Shown: positions 17,512-25,976 of the stretch, one piece after another
How positions within the stretch are numbered: position 1 is the first letter of the stretch
Layout: each line of letters starts with the position of its first letter
NCBI GenBank assembly: GCA_019359675.1
Contig: JAHHGX010000021.1
Coordinates: forward strand, 1 to 63,878
DNA: 63,878 bases
Origin: Calothrix sp. FI2-JRJ7
GTDB lineage: Bacteria > Cyanobacteriota > Cyanobacteriia > Cyanobacteriales > Nostocaceae
Reading direction: 5' to 3'
Translations under genes and position numbers: made by a program
Notes under the pieces: model-generated
The model's database searches: none
What the model was told of the DNA's origin: nothing
What the model saw: the letters and a program-made list of their open reading frames with translations, nothing else

Positions 17512-17979
17512 TTACTGATTGTTTGATTTACGTTGGTAAATTTTTATCATGGTACTACCTAAAACGAGTACAAATAAGCCTGTAGCAATGCTAGGCTCAG
17601 GAACTACAGTTTTATCCGGTTCGGAAATCTCTGCTACTAAACCACCGAAACCATAAAGTTCAGGCTTAGGATTATTATCACCTATTAAATAAGATAATGA
17701 GTTTGTTCCTAAAGGATAATTAAAGTTACGTACATCGCTCAAATTATACTTGGCATCTTGACCCCAATATTGCCTTAAATCAGCATAAAAGTTAGACAAT
17801 TCACCTAATTCTATTGACCCATTTGTATTATTGTCTTTACCAGTAAAGTAGTTTAGACCAAATTCATAAATCCCTGGACTGTAAAAAGTAAAAGTTGCTG
17901 CTTGGACAGGGTTATCTTTAATTGTTGCAATGCTTAGTAAAACAACAATAGCTTTCAAAGTAAGCTTTCTACATAACAT
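17512..17979 (-). CDS. PEP-CTERM-type exported protein
   Basis: 155 residues. An N-terminal signal peptide (LKAIVVLLSIATI, cleavage near VQAATF) and a C-terminal VVPEPSIATGLFVLVLGS segment followed by a basic tail YQRKSN are the two halves of a PEP-CTERM exosortase sorting signal. The mature domain is short and rich in aromatic and polar residues (TFYSPGIYEFGLNYFTG), typical of secreted or sheath proteins. Sorting would need an exosortase elsewhere in the genome. A second PEP-CTERM-like protein is at 24297. Confidence 0.85.
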   Translation of the reverse strand: MLCRKLTLKAIVVLLSIATIKDNPVQAATFTFYSPGIYEFGLNYFTGKDNNTNGSIELGELSNFYADLRQYWGQDAKYNLSDVRNFNYPLGTNSLSYLIGDNNPKPELYGFGGLVAEISEPDKTVVPEPSIATGLFVLVLGSTMIKIYQRKSNNQ

Positions 17980-18228
17980 AGTACAAAAGGTTGAATTTTA
18001 GGAGTTTAAAAACCAAACTAACGGTAGGCGCCGTTTCTATTAAATTACTCAGTCATAAAAAATGTTACATGATGGCGCCATAATGTATAGCCTGATGATT
18101 ACAAAACTTCATAAAAACAGTCATAAGATACAAGCTGTATGTGTGTTTGCTATATAAGCAGCGTTGAGAAAGGCTTTTGTGTCTCAATGTCTTACCTGTC
18201 TTAAATCTATAAGGATAGGTAAATAATT

Positions 18229-18450
18229 ATGTGCAGCTACACTATTTCTGAAGGACCTATTGCCTTGCAGATACTTATCGGGCGCCTGCGTGAAGATCCT
18301 TCTATCCCTCTGCTAGGACTCACCACGTCTGTTCATAATCACACTGCACAGCGAGCATATTATAAAGCAGGCTTTAAAAACTTGCGGGAGTATGATGCAC
18401 CAGGCTATGGTAGGTGCCTGCTCATGGTAATGAGCTTGAGCCATGACTAG
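18229..18450 (+). pseudogene. C-terminal fragment of a GNAT acetyltransferase
   Basis: 73 codons. LQILIGRLREDPS, then TTSVHNHTAQRAYYKAGF and an ending with YGRCLLMVMSL match the C-terminal half of GNAT enzymes of the aminoglycoside 6'-acetyltransferase-like type. The acetyl-CoA-binding motif A expected upstream is missing. The open frame begins only at ATG 18229, so this is very likely a truncated remnant rather than a functional enzyme. Confidence 0.7.
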
Positions 18451-18750
18451 CAGAAGTACAAGGTATCAAGTGAGATTCTAAACTTGTTGTGGTTTTTATT
18501 ATTGGTGCCTATTGATAAAGTCATATCGAGTACGTATTTTCAAATTAAATGTAATCATTTGGATTGTAAGTCAGCATATTAAATATTAAAAATCCATTCA
18601 TAAGTGTTGCTATTAAGTAGTTACGCAAAATTAAATATATATTGCCCACAGTGTACCGCAAGGGTTTGAGCGTGTCGCAACGTATAAATATTTTTGCGTA
18701 CCCACTTAATACAAGAAGAGATACCAACATAAGTGTAGTTTAGGAATTTT

Positions 18751-18793
18751 ATGGCGCCGTTCAATAGGGCGCTGCTTTTTTAATAGGCGCCAT
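18751..18793. terminator. GGCGCC-paired hairpin with T-run
   Basis: ATGGCGCC at 18751-18758 and GGCGCCAT at 18786-18793 are perfect inverted repeats. Nested inside, GCGCC pairs with GGGCGC before TGCTTTTTT. It ends just before the gene at 18825 and could be a terminator of upstream transcription or a leader structure of that gene. Confidence 0.45.
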
Positions 18794-18824
18794 ATAATCG
18801 TTGTGTTATTACCTAGATGAGAAA

Positions 18825-19598
18825 ATGTATTTCAATTTTTTTATAAGTTCGAGTATTGGTTTTGTTGTCCTACTACTTCTAGCTTTTGGGATACTACAAT
18901 GGTTTAACATCCCTACAGGTAATTTTTTAGACTGGGTAATTGGTGGTACAAGCTTTTGGTGGTTATTAGTGATTGTTACCGTACCTTGGAACGTTCATTT
19001 TCAGGCAAAACAAGTTTTAGCAGAAGCAGAACAATCAAGAGAAAAAGGTATTCCTGTACATGAAAAACAATTAGCATACGTTAAAATTGTAGCAAAGCGT
19101 TCTCTTGTAGTCGCGCTGGCTTTGCATCTAGTATCAACCCTCAGTCTTTATGTACTTGCCGCTGCTGGTATTAGCGCTGTGGGATATATTGGTTCCGGTG
19201 CCGCTTTATTATTAACAGGTTTGCGACCAGCTATAAGTGCATATGAATATTTATCTACTAGGTTAACTGCTATTCGTCAAGAATGGACTTATCCGCGCGA
19301 AGATGTTGTTGAGCTACGTGGTCGTGTCTCTGAGTTAGAAGAAACAATCAAACGTTTTGAAGAACAACTAAACCCAGAACAACCTTATTCCTTAGCTGCT
19401 AATCAACAAATTTATATTGATGAAACTCGTAGAGAATTAGCGCGCTTGGCAAACAACTTGGAAGAATTGCGCGCTGTCAACCAATCAGAACATGAACGTT
19501 TGGCTGGGGAAACTAGAAACGCAATTTCTCAATTGTCTACTGATGCTCAATTTTTAGATCATGTTCGCGAAATTATTCGGTTTTTCAAGACAGCTTAA
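18825..19598 (+). CDS. Hypothetical inner-membrane protein with coiled coil
   Basis: About 257 residues from the ATG at 18825; the TTG at 18801 would add eight residues without support. Hydrophobic segments near residues 5-27, 35-55 and 95-145 (including LVVALALHLVSTLSLYVLA) indicate three to four membrane helices. A long heptad-like C-terminal part (VVELRGRVSELEETIKRF and later helices) should form a cytoplasmic coiled coil. No enzyme motif. Such layouts occur in cyanobacterial envelope proteins of unknown role. Confidence 0.65.
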   Translation: MYFNFFISSSIGFVVLLLLAFGILQWFNIPTGNFLDWVIGGTSFWWLLVIVTVPWNVHFQAKQVLAEAEQSREKGIPVHEKQLAYVKIVAKRSLVVALALHLVSTLSLYVLAAAGISAVGYIGSGAALLLTGLRPAISAYEYLSTRLTAIRQEWTYPREDVVELRGRVSELEETIKRFEEQLNPEQPYSLAANQQIYIDETRRELARLANNLEELRAVNQSEHERLAGETRNAISQLSTDAQFLDHVREIIRFFKTA

Positions 19599-19709
19599 AT
19601 TTATAATTCATAAGTATTATTAAAGGCGCCGCTTTTTAGAATGAATATCGCGCGTATTTAAATGTTTAAGTAGTTGTAACGGCGCCGAGTGCTTAATGAG
19701 TAGGCGCCG

Positions 19710-20192
19710 TTAATCAACCAGCATTTCAGCCAGCAGTGCATCGTTAATCGCGCGCGCTTCTTCGTCAGATTGTTCCATAACCTCAAAGGCGCCGTTTATA
19801 GCTTCTTGTACTTTGGCTGGCAACGCTTCAAACTTGTCTGTATCAATTATCTGAATTCTACAACCAGTGTATGGCGCGAAATCAGTGAACGGCGCCATAC
19901 CATGTTTTATTAGTAGCTTAGATAATAAAATTATTGGATGTCGAGGTTTATCGTTATCTGAACTGCTGTTAATTTCCGAGGCAAAATATCCACATAACCA
20001 GCTTAAAGAATCAACATCTTGCTTTAATGTTTTAACCGTTCCTTTTAATACTTTGTTATTAAGCTCAACAGGGAGATTATCGAATATTTTATCAAGCGCT
20101 TCAGGATTCCGGCGCCGACAATAATCAACTGCCTGCTCAATATATTTATCAAGCTTGGTAGGTTGTGTTTTTCCAAATCCTTTCGATGACAT
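19710..20192 (-). CDS. Member of a local paralogous family (copy 2)
   Basis: 160 residues, similar to the protein at 16742 (shared DSLxWLC, SSDNDK, PFxDFxPY) and nearly identical at its C-terminus to the short frame at 21198 (FEALPAKVQEAI, then EARAINDALLAEMLVD). Start ATG at 20192 has CAGGG about 7 nt upstream. All-helical, soluble, no motif with a known function. Three GGCGCC sites lie within the coding region and three more within 100 bp downstream. Confidence 0.65.
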   Translation of the reverse strand: MSSKGFGKTQPTKLDKYIEQAVDYCRRRNPEALDKIFDNLPVELNNKVLKGTVKTLKQDVDSLSWLCGYFASEINSSSDNDKPRHPIILLSKLLIKHGMAPFTDFAPYTGCRIQIIDTDKFEALPAKVQEAINGAFEVMEQSDEEARAINDALLAEMLVD

Positions 20193-20317
20193 AATGCCCT
20201 GTGTTTTTTACAAGATTATCAGATTATCAGCGCATCCAAACGCAAATTAAAATCAATTGCGTGTAATTTTTGAAAATCAGATATTTTTAAGATTAAACTA
20301 ATAAGTGATAACAGCAA

Positions 20318-20803
20318 TCATTTTAACTCTTTTTTCATTGTTAAAGAATTATCAACTTGATGAACAATTTCAAATCCTAAACGTTGATAAAGCCGCAATG
20401 CCGGATTTTCCAGAGATACGCTTAGAGAAATTGCTGGGTACAAATTTTTGATATTTTCTAATAAATGTACAATTAGTTGAGTACCAATGCCTTGCTGTCG
20501 ATATTCAGGTAGTACAGCTATTGATAGTTCAGGTGTTTCATCATTAAGATATCCATAACCTTGATTATTATTATTGAATAGACGAATCCATACGGCGCCT
20601 GCTTGTATTTGAGTAGATTCTAAAACCGCAACAAAACCCACATCCTCTTTTTGCCAATCTTGAACATACTTTGATAATTCTGGACTATAAATAATTTCTC
20701 TTGGCAGTAGGTTAGCTCCTGGTGGAACATAAAGCGCCTGGTATAACATTTCCCACAAAAAAGCTTCATCGCCAGGTTTAAAAGGACGAATGATATATGA
20801 CAT
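20318..20803 (-). CDS. GNAT-family N-acetyltransferase
   Basis: 161 residues, full-length GNAT fold: N-terminal MSYIIRPFKPGDEAFLWEML, motif A LSIAVLPEYRQQGIGTQLI (acetyl-CoA pyrophosphate loop Q-x-x-G-I-G) and motif B ALRLYQRLGFEIV. The acceptor substrate cannot be told from sequence. It is a stand-alone gene with complete motifs, unlike the truncated GNAT at 18229. Confidence 0.9.
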   Translation of the reverse strand: MSYIIRPFKPGDEAFLWEMLYQALYVPPGANLLPREIIYSPELSKYVQDWQKEDVGFVAVLESTQIQAGAVWIRLFNNNNQGYGYLNDETPELSIAVLPEYRQQGIGTQLIVHLLENIKNLYPAISLSVSLENPALRLYQRLGFEIVHQVDNSLTMKKELK

Positions 20804-21197
20804 AAGAAATACTACTCACAAGCATTAATTTACTCTTTCATATCCTCTATTGTGGCGCCTCTGTTCCAGCTTCTCAAAAATCTCTATACCTTGCTGATAA
20901 TCGGAACACTATACATCTTGAGATTTTCCAAAAGCATGTTTGACAGCACTACGCCATGTTTTTGTAATAATCCAGGCGCCTCTTTGAGAGTGAAAGAGAT
21001 TTAATAAGCAGCCGATTTGCTACCTAGACTTACTTATAGCTTTTCAATATAAGCAAGTTTTGGACAATTAACTTTTTCTTTAAATGTTACAAAATTGATA
21101 CAATTTTCAACATAAACCTTCATAAAGTCATATCGAGTATGATTTAAGTAATTTCAGAGGCAGGTTTGCGAATCTGGTCAAAAATGAGTACGCACCG

Positions 21198-21395
21198 TTA
21201 ATCAACCAGCATTTCAGCAAGTAGTGCATCATTAATCGCGCGCGCTTCATCATCGGAGCGTTCTAATATATCAAAGGCGCCCTTTATAGCTTCTTGTACT
21301 TTGGCAGGTAATGCTTCAAACATATCTGTACCTATTATATTGACATTAGCTTTGAACTTGTTAAAATTTGGGAAGTGTTCTGACAATAAATTCAC
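21198..21395 (-). pseudogene. Truncated member of the local paralogous family (copy 3)
   Basis: 65 codons. The last 45 or so residues match the C-terminus of copy 2 closely (FEALPAKVQEAIKGAFD, then EARAINDALLAEMLVD), while the first 20 (MNLLSEHFPNFNKF) have no counterpart there. The central SSDNDK and PFxDFxPY blocks are missing. It looks like a duplication remnant fused to unrelated sequence, close to the 18-bp repeat at 21122 that also occurs near 18515. Confidence 0.6.
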
Positions 21396-21466
21396 ATCGT
21401 CAAATTTTTTATCACCTGGCGAGAAGAAACTAACTTTTAAGAAACTATTAATTGGAGACTATTAAA

Positions 21467-22075
21467 ATGTTTAGAGCAATTGCTTCGGAAGCGCTTGGTT
21501 TGAGTGACATCGGCTCCATAATTCAGCCCCAAGATTTTAATAAGGTTGATGCTGATGATTATTTGTTTCACGAAGATGGTGAAAAGATATTTTTCCTAAT
21601 TAAGTCAAAGAAAGACGAGTACTGTTTTACTAACTTTGCGTTAATTCACGTAGACGGTGTTACTGCTGCTTCCTCAAAGCGGTCTATCAAAAGATACGAG
21701 TATGCTTCGGAGATAATTTCAGACGTAACATTGGAAACAGCCGGAAACATAGATATGGATATCGAATTGAAGTTTAATATTGGAGCAAACTCATTCATTA
21801 TAAATGTGCGAAAGGACTTTATCGAACAATTGAAGGATATCTATAAAACCTTGATTAGTATTAGTAAGCGTCAGTATACCGATAATATTTGTAGAAATAA
21901 TGCACTAAAAACGCTAGATGCCATCGCATCTATGTACAAGATTAGTAATGTAACCTCTGGAGAAGCGATAACAACTCAATTCAATCATATTCTTACAAAC
22001 CTCAATTCCATCATGTTGGTAAATTATACAAAATATGACTTTAGTGATGTTTTTAGCAAATATATTCGCTCTTAG
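21467..22075 (+). CDS. Bacterial PH-domain protein (YvbH/YozO-like)
   Basis: About 202 residues; the ATG at 21467 follows GGAGA with normal spacing. The N-terminal half has IASEALGLSDIGSIIQP, DADDYLFHEDGEKIFFLIK and YCFTNFALIHVDGVTA, the hallmark of the bacterial PH-like family (bPH_1) also seen in Bacillus YvbH. The C-terminal helices (VRKDFIEQLKDIYKTLI) correspond to the YvbH-type oligomerisation extension. The proteins are cytoplasmic oligomers of unknown function, sometimes linked to stress. No genes of an obvious pathway surround it. Confidence 0.85.
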   Translation: MFRAIASEALGLSDIGSIIQPQDFNKVDADDYLFHEDGEKIFFLIKSKKDEYCFTNFALIHVDGVTAASSKRSIKRYEYASEIISDVTLETAGNIDMDIELKFNIGANSFIINVRKDFIEQLKDIYKTLISISKRQYTDNICRNNALKTLDAIASMYKISNVTSGEAITTQFNHILTNLNSIMLVNYTKYDFSDVFSKYIRS

Positions 22076-22150
22076 AAAATGTTGCTACGGTATACAAAGT
22101 TATTAAAAAGTGCGCCTTTAAAAAGATGTAGCAAATTAAGCAGACGCCTT

Positions 22151-22273
22151 CTAATTTGCCAAAAATTCTTCTTTATATTTTTTTAGGGTTTCTCGCACTT
22201 CTGCTTCTATATTTGGGCTGATACGATTGCTTTCAACAAGATTTTCACTCTCCTTATAGTTGGAAAACTGCAT
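22151..22273 (-). CDS. Possible small protein, 40 residues
   Basis: Minus-strand frame MQFSNYKESENLVESNRI continuing into an amphipathic helix EAEVRETLKKYKEEFLA before the stop at 22151. Too short for confident calling and without a clear ribosome binding site. The helical, charged C-terminus is compatible with an antitoxin-like fragment or with the tail of a lost gene. It is divergent from the deiminase-like gene. Confidence 0.3.
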   Translation of the reverse strand: MQFSNYKESENLVESNRISPNIEAEVRETLKKYKEEFLAN

Positions 22274-22281
22274 AAGCTGAT

Positions 22282-22366
22282 TTTGGGTACATGTATTTAT
22301 ATTCTACATTCCGCTGAACTTGGGACAGTTAGGGTGCGGAATGTGGGTTTGGGTACATGTATCTAT
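22282..22366. promoter_or_regulatory. Direct and inverted repeats upstream of the pentein gene
   Basis: TTTGGGTACATGTAT occurs at 22282-22296 and again at 22348-22362 (66 bp apart, whole turns of the helix near six). Between them ACATTCCGC (22306-22314) and GCGGAATGT (22336-22344) form a perfect inverted repeat. The layout, 50-130 bp before the ATG at 22413, suggests regulator binding sites or a leader hairpin. Confidence 0.45.
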
Positions 22367-22412
22367 ATACAGAACGTTACCAAGCTCTAAATCTAGAGGA
22401 GAGGTTTATTTT

Positions 22413-23726
22413 ATGACACAGGAAAATCAATTACGTCAAAATCCTTTACCATTACCAAAAAGCTTAAAGCGTCGTAATAGACCAAAGTTGAATATTCAAG
22501 AACTAGATGCCGCAAAGATTGAATCAAAGACAAGAGCTATCAAATCTGGTCTTCGCGAGCCAAGAATTGTTTCTTCAGCACATGGAGCAATAAAACATAT
22601 TCTTTTATGTTATCCAGCTTACGCGGATGGAGAGTATAGCTACAAAGAAGTATATGAAGATTTATTTATCAAATTACCTGAAACTACTAGATTTACAATT
22701 CTTACCCACCCTAGCGTTAGCAATGATTTAAAAGCATCTCTGCATGAGGCAAAAGCATATAGTCGTGCAACAATTGTTGAAGCACCAGAATTTTTGAATT
22801 TCCTTGTTTGGGCAGAAGATCCATATGTTGCAGTCCAAGACGCAGCAAATAAGAGCGAAACCACTTTTTTGGTTGAACCATTCACTTTTACAAGAGTCGG
22901 AGATTCTGCAATTGCAGAGTTAGTCGCTTCTTCAACTCGCGTACAAAGTATCCAATCTCCACTGTACTTTCAGGGAGGAAATGTGCTAATTGGAGATAAT
23001 TTTATTTTCATTGGCGCTGATTATCCTGAAAATACGAAGAATGTGATTGAGCAGTATGGAAATATTATCGTTCCTGAAGATGTAGAGATAGACGCTTTTA
23101 TTAAAGATTTATATTCTCAGACATTTGACCCCAAGCGCAAGCTTTTTTATATCAGTACAGATTTACCTGTTCCTCAATATGAAGCTCGACCAATTACTAT
23201 TAATGGGGAAGAATGGACAGAAGAAATTTACCTAGGAACTGGCGATAAACAGCCAATATTCCACATTGACATGTTTATTTCCTTAGCAGGCCGCAATGAA
23301 CAGGGTAAATATCGTTTAGTAGTTGGTTCTCCCACAGAAGCAGACAAAATTCTTGGGCGTTCGGCTTCTTTTCATGCAATGGCAGAAATTTTTGATGATG
23401 TTGCGTCGAAGCTCGAAGATTTGGGCTTTGAAGTTATCCGCAATCCATTACCATTAACTTATGTAGATTTTCCTGACATTAAGTACCGTAGTTGGTATTT
23501 TGCTACAGCTAATAACTGCTTGGTACAAATTGATAAATGTGATGGAAATCATGTTTGGCTACCAACCTATGGACATGGAGCTTGGGCTGATTTAGCTGCG
23601 GTGGATGCTGAGAATAAACGGATTTGGGAAGGATTAGGTTTTGAGGTTCACGAGTTAGCTGATTTTCATCCCTTTGCTCAGAATTTAGGTTCTGTTCACT
23701 GTATCAAGAAATATCTTGATCGTTGA
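22413..23726 (+). CDS. Pentein-fold guanidino-modifying hydrolase (agmatine/arginine deiminase-like)
   Basis: 437 residues. AGAGGAGAGG just before the ATG at 22413 decides the start. Motifs of the guanidine-modifying superfamily are present in order: FLVWAEDPYVAV near residue 130, LYFQGGNVLIGDN near 185, FHIDMFISL near 284 (His-x-Asp) and a final AQNLGSVHCIKKYL near 427 with the expected nucleophilic cysteine after His. These enzymes hydrolyse the guanidinium of arginine, agmatine or peptidyl-arginine. The exact substrate is uncertain because the N-terminal 70 residues and the H-x-D surroundings do not match agmatine deiminase closely. The gene lacks GGCGCC sites, unlike the region at large. 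Confidence 0.75.
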   Translation: MTQENQLRQNPLPLPKSLKRRNRPKLNIQELDAAKIESKTRAIKSGLREPRIVSSAHGAIKHILLCYPAYADGEYSYKEVYEDLFIKLPETTRFTILTHPSVSNDLKASLHEAKAYSRATIVEAPEFLNFLVWAEDPYVAVQDAANKSETTFLVEPFTFTRVGDSAIAELVASSTRVQSIQSPLYFQGGNVLIGDNFIFIGADYPENTKNVIEQYGNIIVPEDVEIDAFIKDLYSQTFDPKRKLFYISTDLPVPQYEARPITINGEEWTEEIYLGTGDKQPIFHIDMFISLAGRNEQGKYRLVVGSPTEADKILGRSASFHAMAEIFDDVASKLEDLGFEVIRNPLPLTYVDFPDIKYRSWYFATANNCLVQIDKCDGNHVWLPTYGHGAWADLAAVDAENKRIWEGLGFEVHELADFHPFAQNLGSVHCIKKYLDR

Positions 23727-23757
23727 GGCTTAATCGAAAAATACAGGTGTCTAGGTG

Positions 23758-24064
23758 GGTGTTGGCCAAGATAACGGTAAAATGGGACACTTTGTAAACT
23801 TATGTGAAGCTTGCCTGACAAAACCCTTGATACATGGTTGTTTCAACATGACGCGCGCTTTGCTCACCTCCAGATAAAAACATTCCCAATTTGGGTCATA
23901 TATAGGCGAGAGTAAAGGATGATTTGGGATGTCCGCTTTGTTTTAACGTTTGATTTGAAAATTCATCTAATATCATTTTTGAGAAAATTAGTAAATTGAT
24001 AAGACAGACTCTGCAATATTTATTTACTTCGGTGTCCCTTTTTACCGTTATCTCGGCCAACACC
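23758..24064. mobile_element. 307-bp element with 33-bp terminal inverted repeats (MITE or IS remnant)
   Basis: The first 33 bases (starting GGTGTTGGCCAAGATAACGG) and the last 33 (ending CTCGGCCAACACC) are inverted repeats matching at 31 of 33 positions. The interior is 241 bp without a transposase frame, so the element is non-autonomous. It is embedded next to a SHOCT-like tail (ALEQLILLREKGYI on the minus strand, about 24067-24135) and an IS5 transposase remnant. Confidence 0.75.
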
Positions 24065-24138
24065 TATCAAACTGTATCCGCCTTTTATATAGCCTTTTTC
24101 ACGCAGTAATATGAGTTGCTCCAATGCTTCAGGAGAAC

Positions 24139-24276
24139 CTATCCCACTAATAAAATCCTTTGAACCCATATGTGGATAGTTGCAAGGTCAAGAAAGGAAT
24201 CAAAATATACTGACTGCCGTTCCCAACGTACACTTAGGCGACGATATTTAGGTTGATACCAAAAGCATCCCAGAGC
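24139..24276 (-). pseudogene. IS5-like transposase, C-terminal remnant
   Basis: The minus strand reads FWYQPKYRRLSVRWERQ, then FDSFLDLATIHIWVQRILLVG-type residues and a stop at 24139. This is the standard C-terminus of the same cyanobacterial IS5-type transposase whose N-terminus lies at 1-117. No upstream part is present here, so the copy is a fragment. Confidence 0.7.
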
Positions 24277-24296
24277 AGTAATAAATATCTAAGTAT

Positions 24297-24956
24297 TTAA
24301 GTATTTATTTTTGTTGTGAAAGTGAATTTGTTTCGGCGTACCAAGGTAGTTGCTCCAATCAACCCAAAACCAATAAGTGCCGCATTAGTATCCGATTCCG
24401 GAACTTTAATAGGCACAATGATGTTGCCACTGACAAGATTCCGACCTTTCATCATAGTAGTTGGGTTCGGGCTGATTGTGTTATTTTCAACAAAGGTCAA
24501 TGTACCAGTGGCGCCGTTGAATTTGCCTTCACCACCAGTGATGGTTATTGTATCAGAAACATTTCCAACAAGGTTTTGAAAGTCAATTAAACCAGTGCCG
24601 CTAACAGTTCCAAACAATTTATTGTTTGTTGAGCCAAAATATGTGATTGAGCCAAATGGTAAGTTTTCAAGGTTAAACGTTGCAGGGTCTGGACTAAATT
24701 TAATTACACCAGTACTTGGATTCAATTCACTATAATTCGTATTTATAAAGTTTGTTAAACCATATGGCGCATCAATATTAATACCTGTGTTAGTTACTCT
24801 AGAGATATTTGCTGTGATAGGTACTATAGTAGTTTCATATTCCTGAATAGTTTCAAATGGATAAATTATTTGCGCCTGGGCACTTTTTAAATTCAGCCCA
24901 AAACCTAAGAGAGTGAGAGCGAAGGGAGTAAGATAAGCAGCAAATAAGCGAACCAT
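24297..24956 (-). CDS. Exported protein with PEP-CTERM-like C-terminus
   Basis: 219 residues. The signal peptide (YLTPFALTLLGFGLN, cleavage near SAQAQ) is followed by a beta-rich body with TVSGTGLIDFQNLVG and GGEGKFNGATGTLTF, a glycine pattern seen in allene-oxide-cyclase/dirigent-like barrels. The C-terminal VPESDTNAALIGFGLI with a following RRNK tail is a variant PEP-CTERM anchor (E-S-D instead of PEP-S). The protein should be processed by an exosortase and remain surface-associated. One of two such proteins in the window. Confidence 0.75.
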   Translation of the reverse strand: MVRLFAAYLTPFALTLLGFGLNLKSAQAQIIYPFETIQEYETTIVPITANISRVTNTGINIDAPYGLTNFINTNYSELNPSTGVIKFSPDPATFNLENLPFGSITYFGSTNNKLFGTVSGTGLIDFQNLVGNVSDTITITGGEGKFNGATGTLTFVENNTISPNPTTMMKGRNLVSGNIIVPIKVPESDTNAALIGFGLIGATTLVRRNKFTFTTKINT

Positions 24957-25132
24957 GATTAATGTCCTTCCTTCTCAGCAGTGTTTACTTTAACTAAGAG
25001 TAAATTACCGTGTATTTATCAAAAAATCAACTTTTACCTTTAATTAGAGCAGAGTGCGAGTGTCAGAAATAACTTTGCTTAGTGGAGTTTTGTCAATCAA
25101 CGAGCATTTGTACTAATTAATACAGGATTATA

Positions 25133-25547
25133 TTGTTTCAATGGAACAATGCGCCGTGTTGCATATTAAAAATTGGTCAGAAAGCTTGTAAAATCAAAAG
25201 TTTCATCCCGTATCTTGATACCAATTTAAAATTAAATGATGGTGGTGAAGAAAGCGACGATTACGAAGAAATTGAAAAAGTTGATAGTGATAAATTTTAC
25301 AGCGCACTGAAATACTACACTACCAACTTTGAGTGGAATACATTTAAAGAGCATTTCGGAGACGGCGCCAATACCGAATCAGAAATGGTTGATTCCTGGT
25401 ATAGAGCGCAAGAATTTAGGAGTCAAAATCAAAGAAGGAACTACAAACGTTTGCTTTGATATGCCAAGCAAATACCTTGTAGGAGTTTCAGTTCCAATCT
25501 TCCTTAAACCTTGGATGCCTAAAGCATCAAGCGCTGCAAAAGTTTAA
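25133..25547 (+). pseudogene. Hypothetical gene broken by a frameshift
   Basis: Two overlapping frames appear to be one gene. The first (25133-25459) carries LKYYTTNFEWNTFKEHFG and EMVDSWYRAQEF, then loses sense. The second continues from about 25415 with LGVKIKEGTTNVCFDMP and VSVPIFLKPWMPKASSA to a stop at 25547. A one-base change near 25420 would join them. The N-terminus also lacks a proper start. The product is unrecognised. Confidence 0.45.
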
Positions 25548-25591
25548 CAATTTTTATCATAGGCGCCGCGAATTCGAGCAACTGTAATTCT

Positions 25592-25822
25592 TCAAGCTTC
25601 CATACGCACACCTAGGTCGATATTTAATACTTCTTCGATTCTACGTAGAGTTTCGATTGGCAAGGCTTTTGTTTCTTCCGACTCAATTTTGTACCAGTTG
25701 ACAGGACTCATAGGAATTTGTCGGCATATCTCCGCAAGTGAGCGCCTATCTGTTAGCCTTGCTTCTTTAATCTTTTCCCCTAATCCAGGTACTTTTATAT
25801 CTGTAACTTTTCTTACTATCAT
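25592..25822 (-). CDS. XRE-type HTH regulator
   Basis: 76 residues: LGEKIKEARLTDRRSLAEIC, then MSPVNWYKIESEETKALP and LRRIEEVLNIDLGVRM, a Cro/CI helix-turn-helix with short flanks. It is divergent from the ParB/plasmid-like gene at 25977, and the 154 bp between them contain a 17-bp palindrome and a pair of 14-bp direct repeats. This is the arrangement of a plasmid control region, in which the small regulator would repress one or both genes. Confidence 0.8.
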   Translation of the reverse strand: MIVRKVTDIKVPGLGEKIKEARLTDRRSLAEICRQIPMSPVNWYKIESEETKALPIETLRRIEEVLNIDLGVRMEA

Positions 25823-25858
25823 TTGCTCGACTTAATGATTGAGGCTTCTTATTTAACT

Positions 25859-25922
25859 ATAAACTGTCAGTTTATCTTTTTTCATTAACTTACAATTAAT
25901 AGTTTATAAACTTACAATTAAT
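25859..25922. promoter_or_regulatory. Operator region between divergent regulator genes
   Basis: ATAAACTGTCAGTTTAT (25859-25875) is a perfect odd-centred inverted repeat. AACTTACAATTAAT is repeated exactly at 25887-25900 and 25909-25922, 22 bp apart, placing both on one face of the helix. Both are between the XRE gene (start 25822) and the gene at 25977 and are good candidates for binding sites of the XRE protein. Confidence 0.6.
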
Positions 25923-25976
25923 GATTTATACTAAAAGTGTTCGAGACAACAATTTTTTAGTAGGGGCGCCTGCGTT

